The notes: generated from the letters alone by a model not told the origin. A stretch of 64,000 nt of DNA from Neisseria subflava (GCF_024205745.1 NZ_CP073117.1:806001-870000), one strand, 5' to 3'; positions 1 through 13,451 are shown, numbered from the stretch's first letter. Program-made: numbers and translations.

Positions 1-2858
<2,858 letters not shown>

Positions 2859-3206
2859 CTATCATTTCAAGAACCTCTTTGACTTCGTTTGCCTACCCGT
2901 TGACTAGGGAAGCAAACTTGAAATTCCTACTTTGATAAAGCTTACTGCTTTGTTGTGTCTTAATCCTGCCTTTTGTGTTTCAGGATTAAGTCGATACAAT
3001 CATCACCCAAATACTGTGTTTGTTTTCTTTTCTCTTGTGAGAGATTTTTTATCCTTTGCAAAGAACAAAAAATCAAAACAAACTCATTGTCTTTGTTTGT
3101 TGATTTCGGCTTTCCAATTTGTTAAAGATCGATGCGTCGATATTTCACTTCGCAAATCAAAATAAGCTGCTAAGTATAGCAGGCTTCCTTTGATTTGTAA
3201 AGTTCT
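2859..3206 (-). other. 16S-23S spacer between tRNA-Ala and 23S
   Basis: About 350 bases of transcribed spacer of the rRNA operon. It holds a boxA antitermination signal (3114..3129) and otherwise AT-rich sequence that should form the processing stem at the 23S 5' end. No gene is seen. Confidence 0.85.
3114..3129 (-). promoter_or_regulatory. Spacer boxA antitermination site
   Basis: The minus strand reads ATCTTTAACAAATTGG, close to the rrn boxA consensus (GCTCTTTAACAA). It lies between tRNA-Ala and 23S, where rrn operons usually carry a second boxA for the NusB/NusE antitermination complex. Confidence 0.75.
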
Positions 3207-3281
3207 TGGTGGAGGCAAACGGGATCGAACCGATGACCCCTGCTTGCAAAGCAGGTGCTCTACCAACTGAGCTATGCCCCC
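3207..3281 (-). tRNA. alaT: tRNA-Ala (anticodon TGC)
   Basis: The 7-bp acceptor stem GGGGGCA pairs with TGCCTCC (one G-T pair) and is followed by an encoded ACCA. The anticodon stem-loop reads CTGCTTTGCAAGCAG with anticodon TGC. It sits in the 16S-23S spacer next to tRNA-Ile, the usual arrangement. Confidence 0.97.
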
Positions 3282-3286
3282 GTTCT

Positions 3287-3363
<77 letters not shown>

Positions 3364-3465
3364 GGATTCTCTTCTTAAGCGAATCTTGTCTTCACTCAAG
3401 CTTTTCTCTTCCGCATCTTTTACAGTTTACCGATAAGTGTGAATGCATCAGACCTCTTCTTTCTC

Positions 3466-5010
<1,545 letters not shown>

Positions 5011-5130
5011 ATCTCTAACTTATAACTTCTGGTCTGCTTCAAAGAAACCGACAGGACAATGTCTAAAACATCATCTTGTCTGTCTTTCAAACAGTGTGAG
5101 GCCTAATGCACTCACACTTATCGGTAATCT

Positions 5131-5145
5131 GTTTTTTAAAGAGCG
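5131..5145 (-). promoter_or_regulatory. Leader boxA of the rRNA operon
   Basis: Just downstream of the rrn promoter the minus strand reads CGCTCTTTAAAAAAC, matching the boxA antiterminator. It should load Nus factors so that polymerase reads through the operon. Confidence 0.75.
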
Positions 5146-5151
5146 AATCGA

Positions 5152-5179
5152 ATTATACAGTACATTTAGCAAATGTCAA
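5152..5179 (-). promoter_or_regulatory. Consensus sigma-70 promoter of the rRNA operon
   Basis: The minus strand carries a perfect -35 TTGACA (5174..5179) and a perfect -10 TATAAT (5152..5157), 16 bases apart. A-T tracts upstream could serve as an UP element. Transcription should start near 5145 and run into 16S. The region 5180..5405 holds no gene that I can see. Confidence 0.9.
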
Positions 5180-5407
5180 CTAAAATTATCGAAAATTTCA
5201 ACCAACTGTGTTATACTGTCTGCTTCGTTTTCTTCACCGCGTCAGCAGCGAAGAACCGAACTATACGCCTCACAACAAAACCAGTCAACACCTCTCGCAA
5301 AAATATTTTCAAAAATCCAACCACCGCCCTGTTTTAACAGGGTTTTTATTTTATAAAAAACTCCAGCAACCTTCCTATACAATCCATACATACAAAAAAC
5401 ACAAAAC

Positions 5408-5443
5408 AAAGGCCGTCTGAAATGCTCTTTCAGACGGCCTTTT
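5408..5443 (-). terminator. DUS inverted-repeat terminator of dksA
   Basis: AAAGGCCGTCTGAAA pairs with TTTCAGACGGCCTTT around a short loop, giving a strong stem with a T run on either strand. It separates dksA from the rRNA promoter. Confidence 0.8.
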
Positions 5444-5465
5444 GAGGTTTATCTATCTTTATATT

Positions 5466-5882
5466 TTAGTCAGCGAACTGTTTTTTCATTCGTTCGCGTC
5501 GCTCTTGCGCTTCTACGGACAATGTCGCGGTCGGACGTGCCAGCAGGCGTTTGAGGCCGATGGGTTCGCCGGTATCGGCACAGAAACCGTAATTACCTTC
5601 ATCGATGCTGCGGATAGTCGCTTGCACTTTATTGAGAAGTTTACGCTCGCGGTCGCGAGTGCGCAGTTCTAAAGCGTACTCTTCTTCTTGAGTAGCTCGG
5701 TCGGCAGGATCGGGGGCGGATTCGTGCTCTTGAAGATGGCCGGTAGTGGTGTTTGCATTTTCAATCAGTTCTTCTTGCATTTTAACCAGTAGTTCGCGGA
5801 AGAAGGCCAATTGGTCGCTGTTCATGTAGTCCTCTTCAGGACCATCCCAGTTTAAAATATCTTGTTCTGTCAGCTTTGCCAT
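5466..5882 (-). CDS. dksA: RNA polymerase-binding transcription factor DksA
   Basis: DksA inserts a coiled coil into the RNA polymerase secondary channel and, with ppGpp, retunes rRNA and biosynthetic promoters. The protein has 138 residues. The N-terminal region is acidic; residues about 25-100 form the coiled coil with the DPADRATQEEE tip (conserved D..D..A). The zinc-finger region is degenerate: only one of the usual four cysteines remains (FCADTGEPIG, then ARPTATLS where CxxC is expected), so classical zinc binding looks lost. The C-terminal ERRERMKKQFA helix matches the family. It starts with ATG and lies between proC-yggT and the rRNA operon it would be expected to control. Confidence 0.95.
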   Translation of the reverse strand: MAKLTEQDILNWDGPEEDYMNSDQLAFFRELLVKMQEELIENANTTTGHLQEHESAPDPADRATQEEEYALELRTRDRERKLLNKVQATIRSIDEGNYGFCADTGEPIGLKRLLARPTATLSVEAQERRERMKKQFAD

Positions 5883-6115
5883 GGTGTCTGCTTTCGGTTT
5901 GTTGTTAATAATTTGGATGCTACGGGTTTGCTTTTATTGGGTTTTCTTAAATTTCCGTTTTGGAAATCGGGCGAATCATATCATGTTTTACCTATTCATT
6001 TGTTCTTTATATTTCGATTTGCACTTTTTTGCACTACCTTACACCTAAATGTATTAAAGCGCTTTTTAGAACGTTGTATTTTTGGTCGTTAATACCTGCT
6101 GCGCTTTCAGACGGC
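5883..6115. other. Intergenic region upstream of dksA
   Basis: AT-rich sequence holding the presumed dksA promoter (the minus strand has a TATGAT-like -10 near 5977) and a single DUS copy at about 6107..6118, just downstream of yggT. No gene is seen. Confidence 0.5.
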
Positions 6116-6673
6116 CTATTGAAGCAACCACAGGTTGGTTTGCTGGATCAGTTGGGGAAACCATCGGGCCAGCCACAACCATAATAAGAGTGCCAACAAA
6201 CTGCCTGAAAAATCGTACCGTCCTACGCGTAAGAAGGAAAACGGTTTGAGCAATGGCTGCAGGATTCGTTCGATGGCATAAGTCAACGGCGAATAGCGAC
6301 CTTGTATGCCGGACACCATCCTAATAATCAGACCGATAAGTAATGTATAGGCCGTGGCTTTCAGCATATGGAGTGCGGCAAACCAGAAGTTTGCCAAAAT
6401 CAGCTTATTGCTGATGGACAGCGCCGGTGAGATGAAAATAATGGCGGTACAGGCAAGGTAGTACACCAGAAAACCTGAAGGCAGGCAGTACCAATCGGTT
6501 TTCTCGCCGGATGGAAATGCTTTTTGCCAAGGTTTGGTCAGCCAGCCTGTTGCCTGTATGCTGAATTTGAGCAGGGGGTGTTCTGCTGCCAATCCTGCGT
6601 ATCGGAGCAAAAAGCGTGTGATACACAGGATGGCAATAGCGTCTGCCAATAATAAGAGCAAGTCGCCGCGCAT
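6116..6673 (-). CDS. yggT: YggT family integral membrane protein
   Basis: 185 residues with two YggT repeats: hydrophobic segments near residues 5-25, 60-90, 95-120 and 155-175 separated by short charged loops (SIQATGWLTKPWQKAFPSGE and, in the second half, YAIERILQPLLKPFSFLRVG). YggT proteins are poorly understood inner-membrane proteins, linked to osmotic or division functions in some bacteria. Its ATG begins two bases after the proC stop codon, so the two genes are co-transcribed and probably translationally coupled; yggT next to proC and yggS is common in proteobacteria. Confidence 0.9.
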   Translation of the reverse strand: MRGDLLLLLADAIAILCITRFLLRYAGLAAEHPLLKFSIQATGWLTKPWQKAFPSGEKTDWYCLPSGFLVYYLACTAIIFISPALSISNKLILANFWFAALHMLKATAYTLLIGLIIRMVSGIQGRYSPLTYAIERILQPLLKPFSFLRVGRYDFSGSLLALLLWLWLARWFPQLIQQTNLWLLQ

Positions 6674-6675
6674 GT

Positions 6676-7473
6676 TCAGACGGCCTTATATTGTTGCGCC
6701 ATTTCTTGCGAACGTTTGACGCAGGCTTCTACTCCCTGTTCGATGGCTTCGGCAACGTGACAGGCTTTGAAGGTTTCGATGGCTTCGTGTGTCGTGCCGC
6801 CTTTGGAAGTCACGTTTTGCTGTAATTGCGCGAATACTTCGCCGGTTTGTTCGGCCAAAGCCACTGCGCCTTTAAATGTAGCAAGGCTCAGTTCGCGTGC
6901 GTCTTGTTCGTTGAAACCTTGTGCCAAAGCCGCATTTTGGAGCGCGCCCAACAGATAGAAAACATAGGCGGGGCCGCTGCCGCTGATGCCGGTGATATTG
7001 TGGAGTTGCTCTTCCTCGTTCAGCCAAACGGTTGTGCCGACAGAGCGCATGATGCCGTCGGCGGCTGTGCGGTCGGCTTCTGAAACGCCTGCATCGGCAA
7101 ACATACCGGATACGCCCAAACCGATTTTGGCCGGCGTATTGGGCATGATGCGTACGATACGGCGTGTACCGCCCAGATAATGGCTGAGGGTATCGATGGA
7201 CAAACCTGCCGCTACGGACAACACCAGCGCACCATTCAAACGGATATTTTGACAGGCTGCCTGCATGTCTTGCGGTTTGACGGCGAGAATGAGGACATCG
7301 TCCGCACTCAATTCTGGCAGGTTTTCAGAAGTGGCTACACCCAATTCTTGCACCAGTTGCGCTCGTCTCTCAGCGCCGCGTTCGACAATGTGGACACGAT
7401 AGCCGTCTTGTTTGACCAAACCGCCTGCAATGGCAGTTGCCATATTGCCGCCGCCTAAAAAGTAGATGTTCAT
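6676..7473 (-). CDS. proC: Pyrroline-5-carboxylate reductase
   Basis: Catalyses the last step of proline synthesis, reducing 1-pyrroline-5-carboxylate with NAD(P)H. 265 residues, normal length. The N-terminal Rossmann motif is FLGGGNMATAIAGGL; the central VRIMPNTPAKIGLG stretch and the C-terminal signature with ITGISGSGPAYVF and SKGGTTHEAI are intact. The last three sense codons and the stop (AAG GCC GTC TGA, giving KAV-stop) are supplied by a DNA uptake sequence. The first gene of an operon with yggT. Confidence 0.97.
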   Translation of the reverse strand: MNIYFLGGGNMATAIAGGLVKQDGYRVHIVERGAERRAQLVQELGVATSENLPELSADDVLILAVKPQDMQAACQNIRLNGALVLSVAAGLSIDTLSHYLGGTRRIVRIMPNTPAKIGLGVSGMFADAGVSEADRTAADGIMRSVGTTVWLNEEEQLHNITGISGSGPAYVFYLLGALQNAALAQGFNEQDARELSLATFKGAVALAEQTGEVFAQLQQNVTSKGGTTHEAIETFKACHVAEAIEQGVEACVKRSQEMAQQYKAV

Positions 7474-7510
7474 AAATTTCCTTAATTTTTTAAATGAGAT
7501 ACATTTGCTG

Positions 7511-7565
7511 AGGTCATCTGAAATACCGTTTCCATCATACCGACAAAATTTCAGACGACCTTTTT
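7511..7565 (-). terminator. Imperfect DUS-type inverted repeat
   Basis: AGGTCATCTGAAAT pairs with ATTTCAGACGACCT over a loop of about 25 bases. It lies directly behind the small lipoprotein gene and before proC, so it probably ends the yggS transcript. Both arms are DUS variants. Confidence 0.55.
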
Positions 7566-7959
7566 ACCAACGGACGCTTTCGGGCAGTGGTGTTCGGTAT
7601 AAACCCTGTTTTTCCAAACAATCCAATCCTTCTTTTTTAAAAGTTTCCGCTAAAGGGCGTTTATCGCGGGTTTGCCAAGCTAGCCCGCAAGCTTCAAACT
7701 TTTTGATTTTCCTACTGAAATAATCATTAGCTGCAGTACGATAAGCATTATCGTCAACAGAATAATTCCCGTCCGCCAAACGCTTCCCGCGGAAATCCTC
7801 GATAGAAGGCGGCGGTTCGCCTTTAATTCCCCAAAAATCTATTGCTGCCGGCTTTTTGGGTTTGCACAAGCCCGATAAGGACTCACATTGATACCAGCCC
7901 ATCAACCGACAACCCGTTAAGGTCAAACCAAGCAAAACGACCGAGATAATCTGTTTCAT
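7564..7959 (-). CDS. Small predicted lipoprotein, function unknown
   Basis: 131 residues from the chosen ATG at 7959. This start gives a clear lipoprotein signal (MKQIISVVLLGLTLTGC), and the upstream in-frame extension has none. The mature part (WYQCESLSGLCKPKKP, then EDFRGKRLADGNYSVDD) contains several cysteines and no domain I recognise. The start codon overlaps the stop of yggS (ATGA), so the two are translationally coupled. It probably sits on the periplasmic side of the outer or inner membrane. Confidence 0.8.
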   Translation of the reverse strand: MKQIISVVLLGLTLTGCRLMGWYQCESLSGLCKPKKPAAIDFWGIKGEPPPSIEDFRGKRLADGNYSVDDNAYRTAANDYFSRKIKKFEACGLAWQTRDKRPLAETFKKEGLDCLEKQGLYRTPLPESVRW

Positions 7960-8669
7960 TGGCTGCCTTCTCCTTTTTGTTTTTGTTCCCGTCTGCCGAA
8001 AATCGCGCTGCCGATGCGGACATGGGTTGCGCCGCATTCTACCGCGATTGGCATATCTCCGGACATACCCATAGACAAAACATCTGCTTCGACGCCTGCC
8101 GCGTTCAGCTCAGCCAATAGCCGTTGCATGGTATGAAACTGGCTGCGCAACTCATCGTCGCTGCTGTCGGCCTTGGCCACACACATCAATCCGCGCACTT
8201 TAATATTCGGCAACTTGGCCACTTCAAGGGCCAGCGCAACCGCTTCAGCGGGTGCCACGCCGTGTTTCGCCTCTTCCGCGGCAATGTTCACTTCAATGCA
8301 CACCTGCAACGGCGGCATTTCAGACGGCCTTTGTTCGCTCAAGCGCCGCGCCGTTTTCAGACGGCCTATCGTATGCACCCAATGTGCGCGCTCAGCCACA
8401 AATTTGGTTTTATTAGACTGCACATCGCCGATAACGTGCCAAACAATATCCGGCAAATCGGCCAACGTTTCCGTTTTTTCAAACCATTCCTGAATATAGT
8501 TCTCGCCAAAATCACGCTGACCGGCCGCATACACTTCGCGGATATCGTCTGCCGGAAACGTCTTGCTGACCGCTACCAGCTTTACCGCATCCGCAGGCCG
8601 TCCGGCAGCCTCAGCCGCCTGTTCAACTGTCCGGCATACGTCCTGATAGTTTTGTTGCAATACCGACAT
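7956..8669 (-). CDS. yggS: YggS family pyridoxal phosphate homeostasis protein
   Basis: PLP-binding, single-domain alanine-racemase-fold protein (YBL036C/PROSC family) that keeps free PLP and amino-acid/keto-acid pools balanced rather than acting as an enzyme. 237 residues from ATG 8669, which has a good AGGAGA ribosome site. VKLVAVSKTFP carries the PLP lysine; HVIGDVQSNKTKF, CIEVNIAAEEAKHG and LSMGMSGDMPIAVECGATHVRIGSAIFG are family signatures. Two DUS copies lie inside the gene (near 8320 and 8356). It is divergent from pilT and next to proC-yggT, a common arrangement. Confidence 0.95.
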   Translation of the reverse strand: MSVLQQNYQDVCRTVEQAAEAAGRPADAVKLVAVSKTFPADDIREVYAAGQRDFGENYIQEWFEKTETLADLPDIVWHVIGDVQSNKTKFVAERAHWVHTIGRLKTARRLSEQRPSEMPPLQVCIEVNIAAEEAKHGVAPAEAVALALEVAKLPNIKVRGLMCVAKADSSDDELRSQFHTMQRLLAELNAAGVEADVLSMGMSGDMPIAVECGATHVRIGSAIFGRREQKQKGEGSQ

Positions 8670-8786
8670 GGTTTTCTCCTTTAACCCGTTCATCACTCGG
8701 CATTTTGAAAATTTTACTTGGTCGAACGGATTTATCTATTTAAAATAAAGCGATTTTATTATTCTAAACCAAAACAAGGCCACATT

Positions 8787-9833
8787 ATGCAGATTACCGA
8801 CTTACTCGCGTTCGGCGTGAAAAACAAAGCCTCCGACCTCCATTTGAGTTCGGGCATTTCCCCCATGATACGCGTACACGGCGACATCCGCCGCATCAAC
8901 CTGCCCGAGATGAGCTCGGAAGAAGTCGGTACCATGATTACCTCGGTCATGAACGACCACCAGCGTAAGCTCTATCAACAGGATTTTGAAGTCGATTTCT
9001 CATTTGAGCTGCCTAATGTTGCCCGTTTCCGCGTCAACGCCTTTATGACCGAACGCGGCCCGGCCGCCGTATTCCGTACCATTCCGAGCACCGTCCTGAC
9101 ACTGGAAGAATTGCGTGCGCCGCGCATTTTCCAAAAAATTGCCGAAAATCCGCGCGGTTTGGTCTTGGTAACCGGCCCGACCGGTTCGGGTAAATCCACC
9201 ACGCTGGCGGCGATGGTCAACTACATCAACGAAACCCAACCGGCCCACATTCTGACCATCGAAGACCCGATTGAGTTCGTCCACCAAAGCAAAAAGGCGC
9301 TCATCAACCAGCGCGAGCTGCATCAACACACCCATAGCTTTACCAACGCCCTGCGTTCCGCCCTGCGCGAAGACCCCGACGTAATTTTGATCGGTGAGAT
9401 GCGCGACCCTGAAACCATCTCCCTCGCCCTGACCGCCGCCGAAACCGGCCACTTGGTTTTCGGCACGCTGCACACGACCGGCGCCGCCAAAACCATCGAC
9501 CGTATTGTTGACGTATTCCCTGCAGGCGAAAAAGAAATCGTACGCTCCATGTTGTCCGAATCCTTGCGCGCCATCATTTCCCAAACCCTGCTGAAAACCC
9601 GCGACGGCAACGGCCGCGTCGCTGCACACGAAATCCTGATTTCCACACCGGCCGTACGCAACCTCATCCGCGAGAACAAAATCGCCCAAATCAACGCCGC
9701 CCTCCAAACCGGTCAGGCCCACGGTATGCAAACCCTCGATCAAGCCCTGCAAACCCTTGTCCGCCAAGGCACCATCAGCCCCGAGCTGGCACGCAGCAAA
9801 GCGCAAAACATCGAAAACCTCTCTGTTTTCTAA
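8787..9833 (+). CDS. pilT: Type IV pilus retraction ATPase PilT
   Basis: Hexameric ATPase that depolymerises type IV pili, powering twitching motility and DNA uptake. 348 residues from ATG 8787 (MQITDLLAFGVKNKASDLHLS). It has the Walker A GPTGSGKSTT (about residue 130), Asp box ILTIEDPIE, Walker B-like DPDVILIGEMRDPETI, His box HLVFGTLHTTGAAKTIDR and the retraction motif AIISQTLLKT. pilU follows directly. The original ORF extends upstream, but the family start and the shared region support the ATG chosen. Confidence 0.98.
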   Translation: MQITDLLAFGVKNKASDLHLSSGISPMIRVHGDIRRINLPEMSSEEVGTMITSVMNDHQRKLYQQDFEVDFSFELPNVARFRVNAFMTERGPAAVFRTIPSTVLTLEELRAPRIFQKIAENPRGLVLVTGPTGSGKSTTLAAMVNYINETQPAHILTIEDPIEFVHQSKKALINQRELHQHTHSFTNALRSALREDPDVILIGEMRDPETISLALTAAETGHLVFGTLHTTGAAKTIDRIVDVFPAGEKEIVRSMLSESLRAIISQTLLKTRDGNGRVAAHEILISTPAVRNLIRENKIAQINAALQTGQAHGMQTLDQALQTLVRQGTISPELARSKAQNIENLSVF

Positions 9834-9841
9834 ACCATACT

Positions 9842-9884
9842 CAGGCCGTCTGAACCCCATCATCCCGTTTTCAGACGGCCTTTC
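9842..9884 (+). terminator. DUS inverted repeat between pilT and pilU
   Basis: AGGCCGTCTGAA and TTCAGACGGCCTTT form a hairpin followed by a short T run, directly after pilT. It may attenuate read-through into pilU. Confidence 0.65.
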
Positions 9885-9919
9885 AGCCTGACCGAATACC
9901 CGTTTTAAAGAGAATCATC

Positions 9920-11149
9920 ATGAGCGACCTCGCCCCTCTGCACGACCTGTTAAGCGAAATGGTGCAAGCCTACTCACAAAAAAACCAAGCACCGCACATC
10001 CCCACCCCGGCCGAAATCGGCACACATCTTCACCCCTTGCTCGACCGCATGTGTGAAGAGGCTGAAAAACGCAACGCCTCCGACATCTTCATCAGCGCAG
10101 GCTTTCCCCCTGCCATCAAAGTCGGCGGCACCCTCACGCCCATGCCCCACAAAGCGCTGTCCGGCGCGGACACCGCCGCCATCGCCGAATCTACCATGAA
10201 CCCCGACCAGCTCGAAGCCTTCAACCGCTACTGGGAAATCAACTATTCCGTCCAATCGCGCAGCAACACGCGCTACCGCGTCAACGCCTACCACGAGCAA
10301 GGCCGCGTCGGCATGGTATTGCGCCGCGTCAGCCAAGACATTCCCGAAATGAAGACCCTCGGTTTGCCCGAAAAACTCCAAGAGCTTGCACTCGCGCCGC
10401 GCGGCCTGCTGATCCTCGCCGGCCCAACCGGTTCGGGTAAATCCACCACCATGGCCTCCATGCTCAACTACCGCAACCAAAAGCTGCCCGGCCATATCGT
10501 CACCATCGAAGACCCCATCGAGTTTATCTACAAACCTTGCCGTAGCATCTTCACCCAGCGCGAAATCGGCATCGATACCGACAACTGGAAAACCGCCGTT
10601 CAAAGCGCCATGCGTCAAGCACCCGATGTCGTCTGTATCGGCGAAGTCCGCAGCGAAGAAAGCATAGAATACGCCCTCCAACTGGCTCAAACCGGCCATC
10701 TGTGCGTTTTCACCATCCATGCCAGCACAGCTTCCCAAACCATCGAGCGCATTATCAACTTCTATCCGGAAGACCGCCGCCAACAGGTTTTGATGGATTT
10801 GGCGTTAAACCTTGTCGGCATCATCGGCCAACGCCTCACCACCAAGAAAAACCGCCAACGCACGGCCGTTACCGACCTCCTGCTCAATACTCCGGCCATG
10901 CAGGACTTGATTTTCAAAGGCGAATTGCTGGAAATCCGCGACCTGATGGCACGCTCCGGCAGTAACGGCATGCAGACGTTTGACCAAAACCTCTTCAACC
11001 TCTACGCACAAGGCCAAATCGAACTCAGCGAAGCCCTGCGCCAAGCGGTATCTGCCAACGATTTGCGCCTGCGCATTCAAATGCACGACGAGGGCAACAA
11101 TACCGAACGCCTCTACGACCGCATCAGCGACCTCAACCTGATGACCTAA
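9920..11149 (+). CDS. pilU: PilT-like type IV pilus ATPase PilU
   Basis: Accessory retraction ATPase that works with PilT. 409 residues, as in other neisseriae, longer than PilT by an N-terminal extension of about 30 residues. Walker A is GPTGSGKSTT, the Asp box VTIEDPIEF, the Walker B region APDVVCIGEVRSEESIEY and the His box HLCVFTIHASTASQTIER. A good ribosome site (AAAGAGAATCATC) precedes ATG 9920. The gene lies 86 bases downstream of pilT, separated by a DUS hairpin. Confidence 0.96.
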   Translation: MSDLAPLHDLLSEMVQAYSQKNQAPHIPTPAEIGTHLHPLLDRMCEEAEKRNASDIFISAGFPPAIKVGGTLTPMPHKALSGADTAAIAESTMNPDQLEAFNRYWEINYSVQSRSNTRYRVNAYHEQGRVGMVLRRVSQDIPEMKTLGLPEKLQELALAPRGLLILAGPTGSGKSTTMASMLNYRNQKLPGHIVTIEDPIEFIYKPCRSIFTQREIGIDTDNWKTAVQSAMRQAPDVVCIGEVRSEESIEYALQLAQTGHLCVFTIHASTASQTIERIINFYPEDRRQQVLMDLALNLVGIIGQRLTTKKNRQRTAVTDLLLNTPAMQDLIFKGELLEIRDLMARSGSNGMQTFDQNLFNLYAQGQIELSEALRQAVSANDLRLRIQMHDEGNNTERLYDRISDLNLMT

Positions 11150-11164
11150 TGGCGTAAGCCAGAA

Positions 11165-11230
11165 AAAGGCCGTCTGAACGGATGTGGAAACGAAATCAAG
11201 TATTTCCCCGTATCCGTTCAGACGGCCTTA
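11165..11230 (+). terminator. Long DUS inverted repeat after pilU
   Basis: AAGGCCGTCTGAACGGAT pairs perfectly with ATCCGTTCAGACGGCCTT. The stem is longer than most in the window and should end the pilTU transcript. Confidence 0.8.
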
Positions 11231-11315
11231 TCCTATTTCAAGCATTCTGAAACCAACTGAAAATCCTGTTAAAATCCAATCATTCACCTCATAACGAATA
11301 ATAAACAACATCATC

Positions 11316-13451
11316 ATGAAAACTCCGCCTCTCAAACCTCTGATCATTGCCTCCCTACCTGTCTTCGCCAGCGTGTTTATCGCCGCTACCCTTGTTTGGC
11401 ACTTCGACACGCCCAAACTGGTTATGCCCTTCGTACTCGGCATTATTGCCGGCGGTTTGGTTGATTTGGACAACCGCCTCACAGGCCGTCTGAAAAACAT
11501 CGTCATCACCGTTGCCCTGTTTACCCTCTCCTCGCTGCTTGCCCAAAGCACCATCGGCACAGGCGTTCCCTTCATCTTGGCCATGACCCTGATGACTTTC
11601 GGCTTCACCATCCTCGGCACCGTCGGCCTCAAATACCGCACCTTCGCTTTCGGTGCGCTCGCCGTCGCCACCTACACCACGCTGACCTACACCTCCGAGA
11701 CCTACTGGCTGACCAACCCTGTCATGATTCTGTTGGGCACTGTCCTATACAGCGTCAACACCCTAATCTTCCAAATCATCCTGCCCCACCGCCCCGTCCA
11801 AGAAACCGTCGCCAACGCCTATGATGCACTCAGCAACTACTTCGATGCCAAGGCCGACTTTTTCGACCCCGACGAAGCCGCATGGTTGGGCAACCGTCAA
11901 ATCGACTTGGCTATGAGCAACACCGGCGTGATTACCGCCTTCAACCAATGCCGCGGCGCACTTTTCTACCGATTGCGCGGCCAACACCGCCATCCGCGTA
12001 CCGCCAAAATGCTGCGCTACTACCTCTGTGCGCAAGACATGCACGAACGCATCAGCTCCGCCCACGTCGATTACAGCGAAATGGCCGAGCAGCTCAAAAA
12101 CACCGACCTCATCTTCCGCATCCGCCGCCTGCTCGAAATACAAGGCCAGGCGTGCCGCAACGTTGCCGCCTCCCTGCGCAACAACAAACCCTACGCATAC
12201 AGCAAACGCCTCGGCCGCGCCATGGAAGGCTGCCGCCAATCCATCAGCCATTTTGCCGAGACCCATGCCGACAATGCCAACCTCCACAATATCCGCCGCC
12301 TGCTCGATAACCTCAGCAGCGTCGATTACCAACTGCGGCAACTGCAAAACGATGCGTCCCTTGCCGAAAACGACAACGCCGACACCCGCATCGCCGCCCT
12401 TGAAAACACCAATTTCCGCAATATCGGCGAAACCGTCCTCAGCCAGCTCAATTTCGACTCCGGCGTCTTCCGCCATGCCACCCGACTCTCCATCGTCGTG
12501 GCCGTGGCCTGCATCATTGTCGAAATCCTCCATCTCAACCTCGGCTACTGGATTCTGCTGACCGCACTTTTCGTCTGCCAACCCAACTACACTGCTACCA
12601 AAAGCCGCGTGTACCAACGCATTGCCGGTACAATTCTCGGCGTAATTGTCGGTTCGCTCGTCCCCTACTTCACCCCGTCCGTTGAAACCAAGCTCTGGAT
12701 TGTCATCGCCAGCACCACCCTGTTCTTCATGACCCGAAGCTACAAATACAGCTTCTCCACCTTCTTCATCACCATCCAAGCCCTGACCAGCCTATCGCTT
12801 GCCGGTTTGGACGTGTACCACGCCATGCCCATCCGCATCATCGACACCATTGTCGGTTCCGTGATCGCATGGGCTGCCGCCACCTACCTCTGGCCCGATT
12901 GGCGTTACCTCACTCTCAGCCACACCGCCGCCCAAACCATCACTGCCAACGGCCGCTATCTCGACGCCATCCTCGACCAGCTGCAAAACGGCAGCCGCGA
13001 CGATTTCGACTACCGCCTCACCCGCCGCCAAGCACACGAAAGCACCGCCGCCCTCAGCAGTACCCTGTCGGACATGAGCAGCAACCCGAAAAAATACCAA
13101 GACCGCCTGCAAGACGGTTTTACCCTGCTCAAAACCAGCTATGCGCTGACCGGCCACATTTCCGCGCTCGGCGCATACCGCGACCAAGTCCGAATCGACG
13201 GCAACGACGGCTTTGCACCCTATGCCAAGCTGACCCACCACATCGCCGAGTTGCTGACCCAAATGCCCCAAACCGACCCCGAGGCTTTTGAAACGGCCAT
13301 GACCCAAATCCGTCAGGAATTTGCCGAGCTTGAACAAAACACACAAGCGCAACAAGACCACATCCTCAAACACCAGCTCGACCTGATCATCCGCCAGCTT
13401 ACTCCGTGCTACCAGGCATTGCACCGACAAGCCGACGTGGAGGCCGTTTGA
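11316..13451 (+). CDS. yccS: YccS/YhfK-type FUSC family inner-membrane protein
   Basis: 711 residues. There are two sets of membrane segments (roughly residues 10-165 and 385-525), each followed by a helical cytosolic region. This is the duplicated layout of the YccS/YhfK family within the fusaric-acid-resistance-like (FUSC) superfamily. Stretches such as LNLGYWILLTALFVCQPNYT and RIAGTILGVIVGSLVPYF are typical. The substrate is not established; efflux of aromatic acids is known for relatives such as AaeB. It stands alone between pilU and the convergent pgk. One DUS lies inside the coding region (about 11483). Confidence 0.88.
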   Translation: MKTPPLKPLIIASLPVFASVFIAATLVWHFDTPKLVMPFVLGIIAGGLVDLDNRLTGRLKNIVITVALFTLSSLLAQSTIGTGVPFILAMTLMTFGFTILGTVGLKYRTFAFGALAVATYTTLTYTSETYWLTNPVMILLGTVLYSVNTLIFQIILPHRPVQETVANAYDALSNYFDAKADFFDPDEAAWLGNRQIDLAMSNTGVITAFNQCRGALFYRLRGQHRHPRTAKMLRYYLCAQDMHERISSAHVDYSEMAEQLKNTDLIFRIRRLLEIQGQACRNVAASLRNNKPYAYSKRLGRAMEGCRQSISHFAETHADNANLHNIRRLLDNLSSVDYQLRQLQNDASLAENDNADTRIAALENTNFRNIGETVLSQLNFDSGVFRHATRLSIVVAVACIIVEILHLNLGYWILLTALFVCQPNYTATKSRVYQRIAGTILGVIVGSLVPYFTPSVETKLWIVIASTTLFFMTRSYKYSFSTFFITIQALTSLSLAGLDVYHAMPIRIIDTIVGSVIAWAAATYLWPDWRYLTLSHTAAQTITANGRYLDAILDQLQNGSRDDFDYRLTRRQAHESTAALSSTLSDMSSNPKKYQDRLQDGFTLLKTSYALTGHISALGAYRDQVRIDGNDGFAPYAKLTHHIAELLTQMPQTDPEAFETAMTQIRQEFAELEQNTQAQQDHILKHQLDLIIRQLTPCYQALHRQADVEAV

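Noticed and set aside
9000-9863. Long antisense ORFs opposite pilT, pilU, yccS, glmS, glmU, gnd and others
   Set aside because: Shadow frames of GC-balanced genes. Their translations are low-complexity and the opposite strand encodes clear families.
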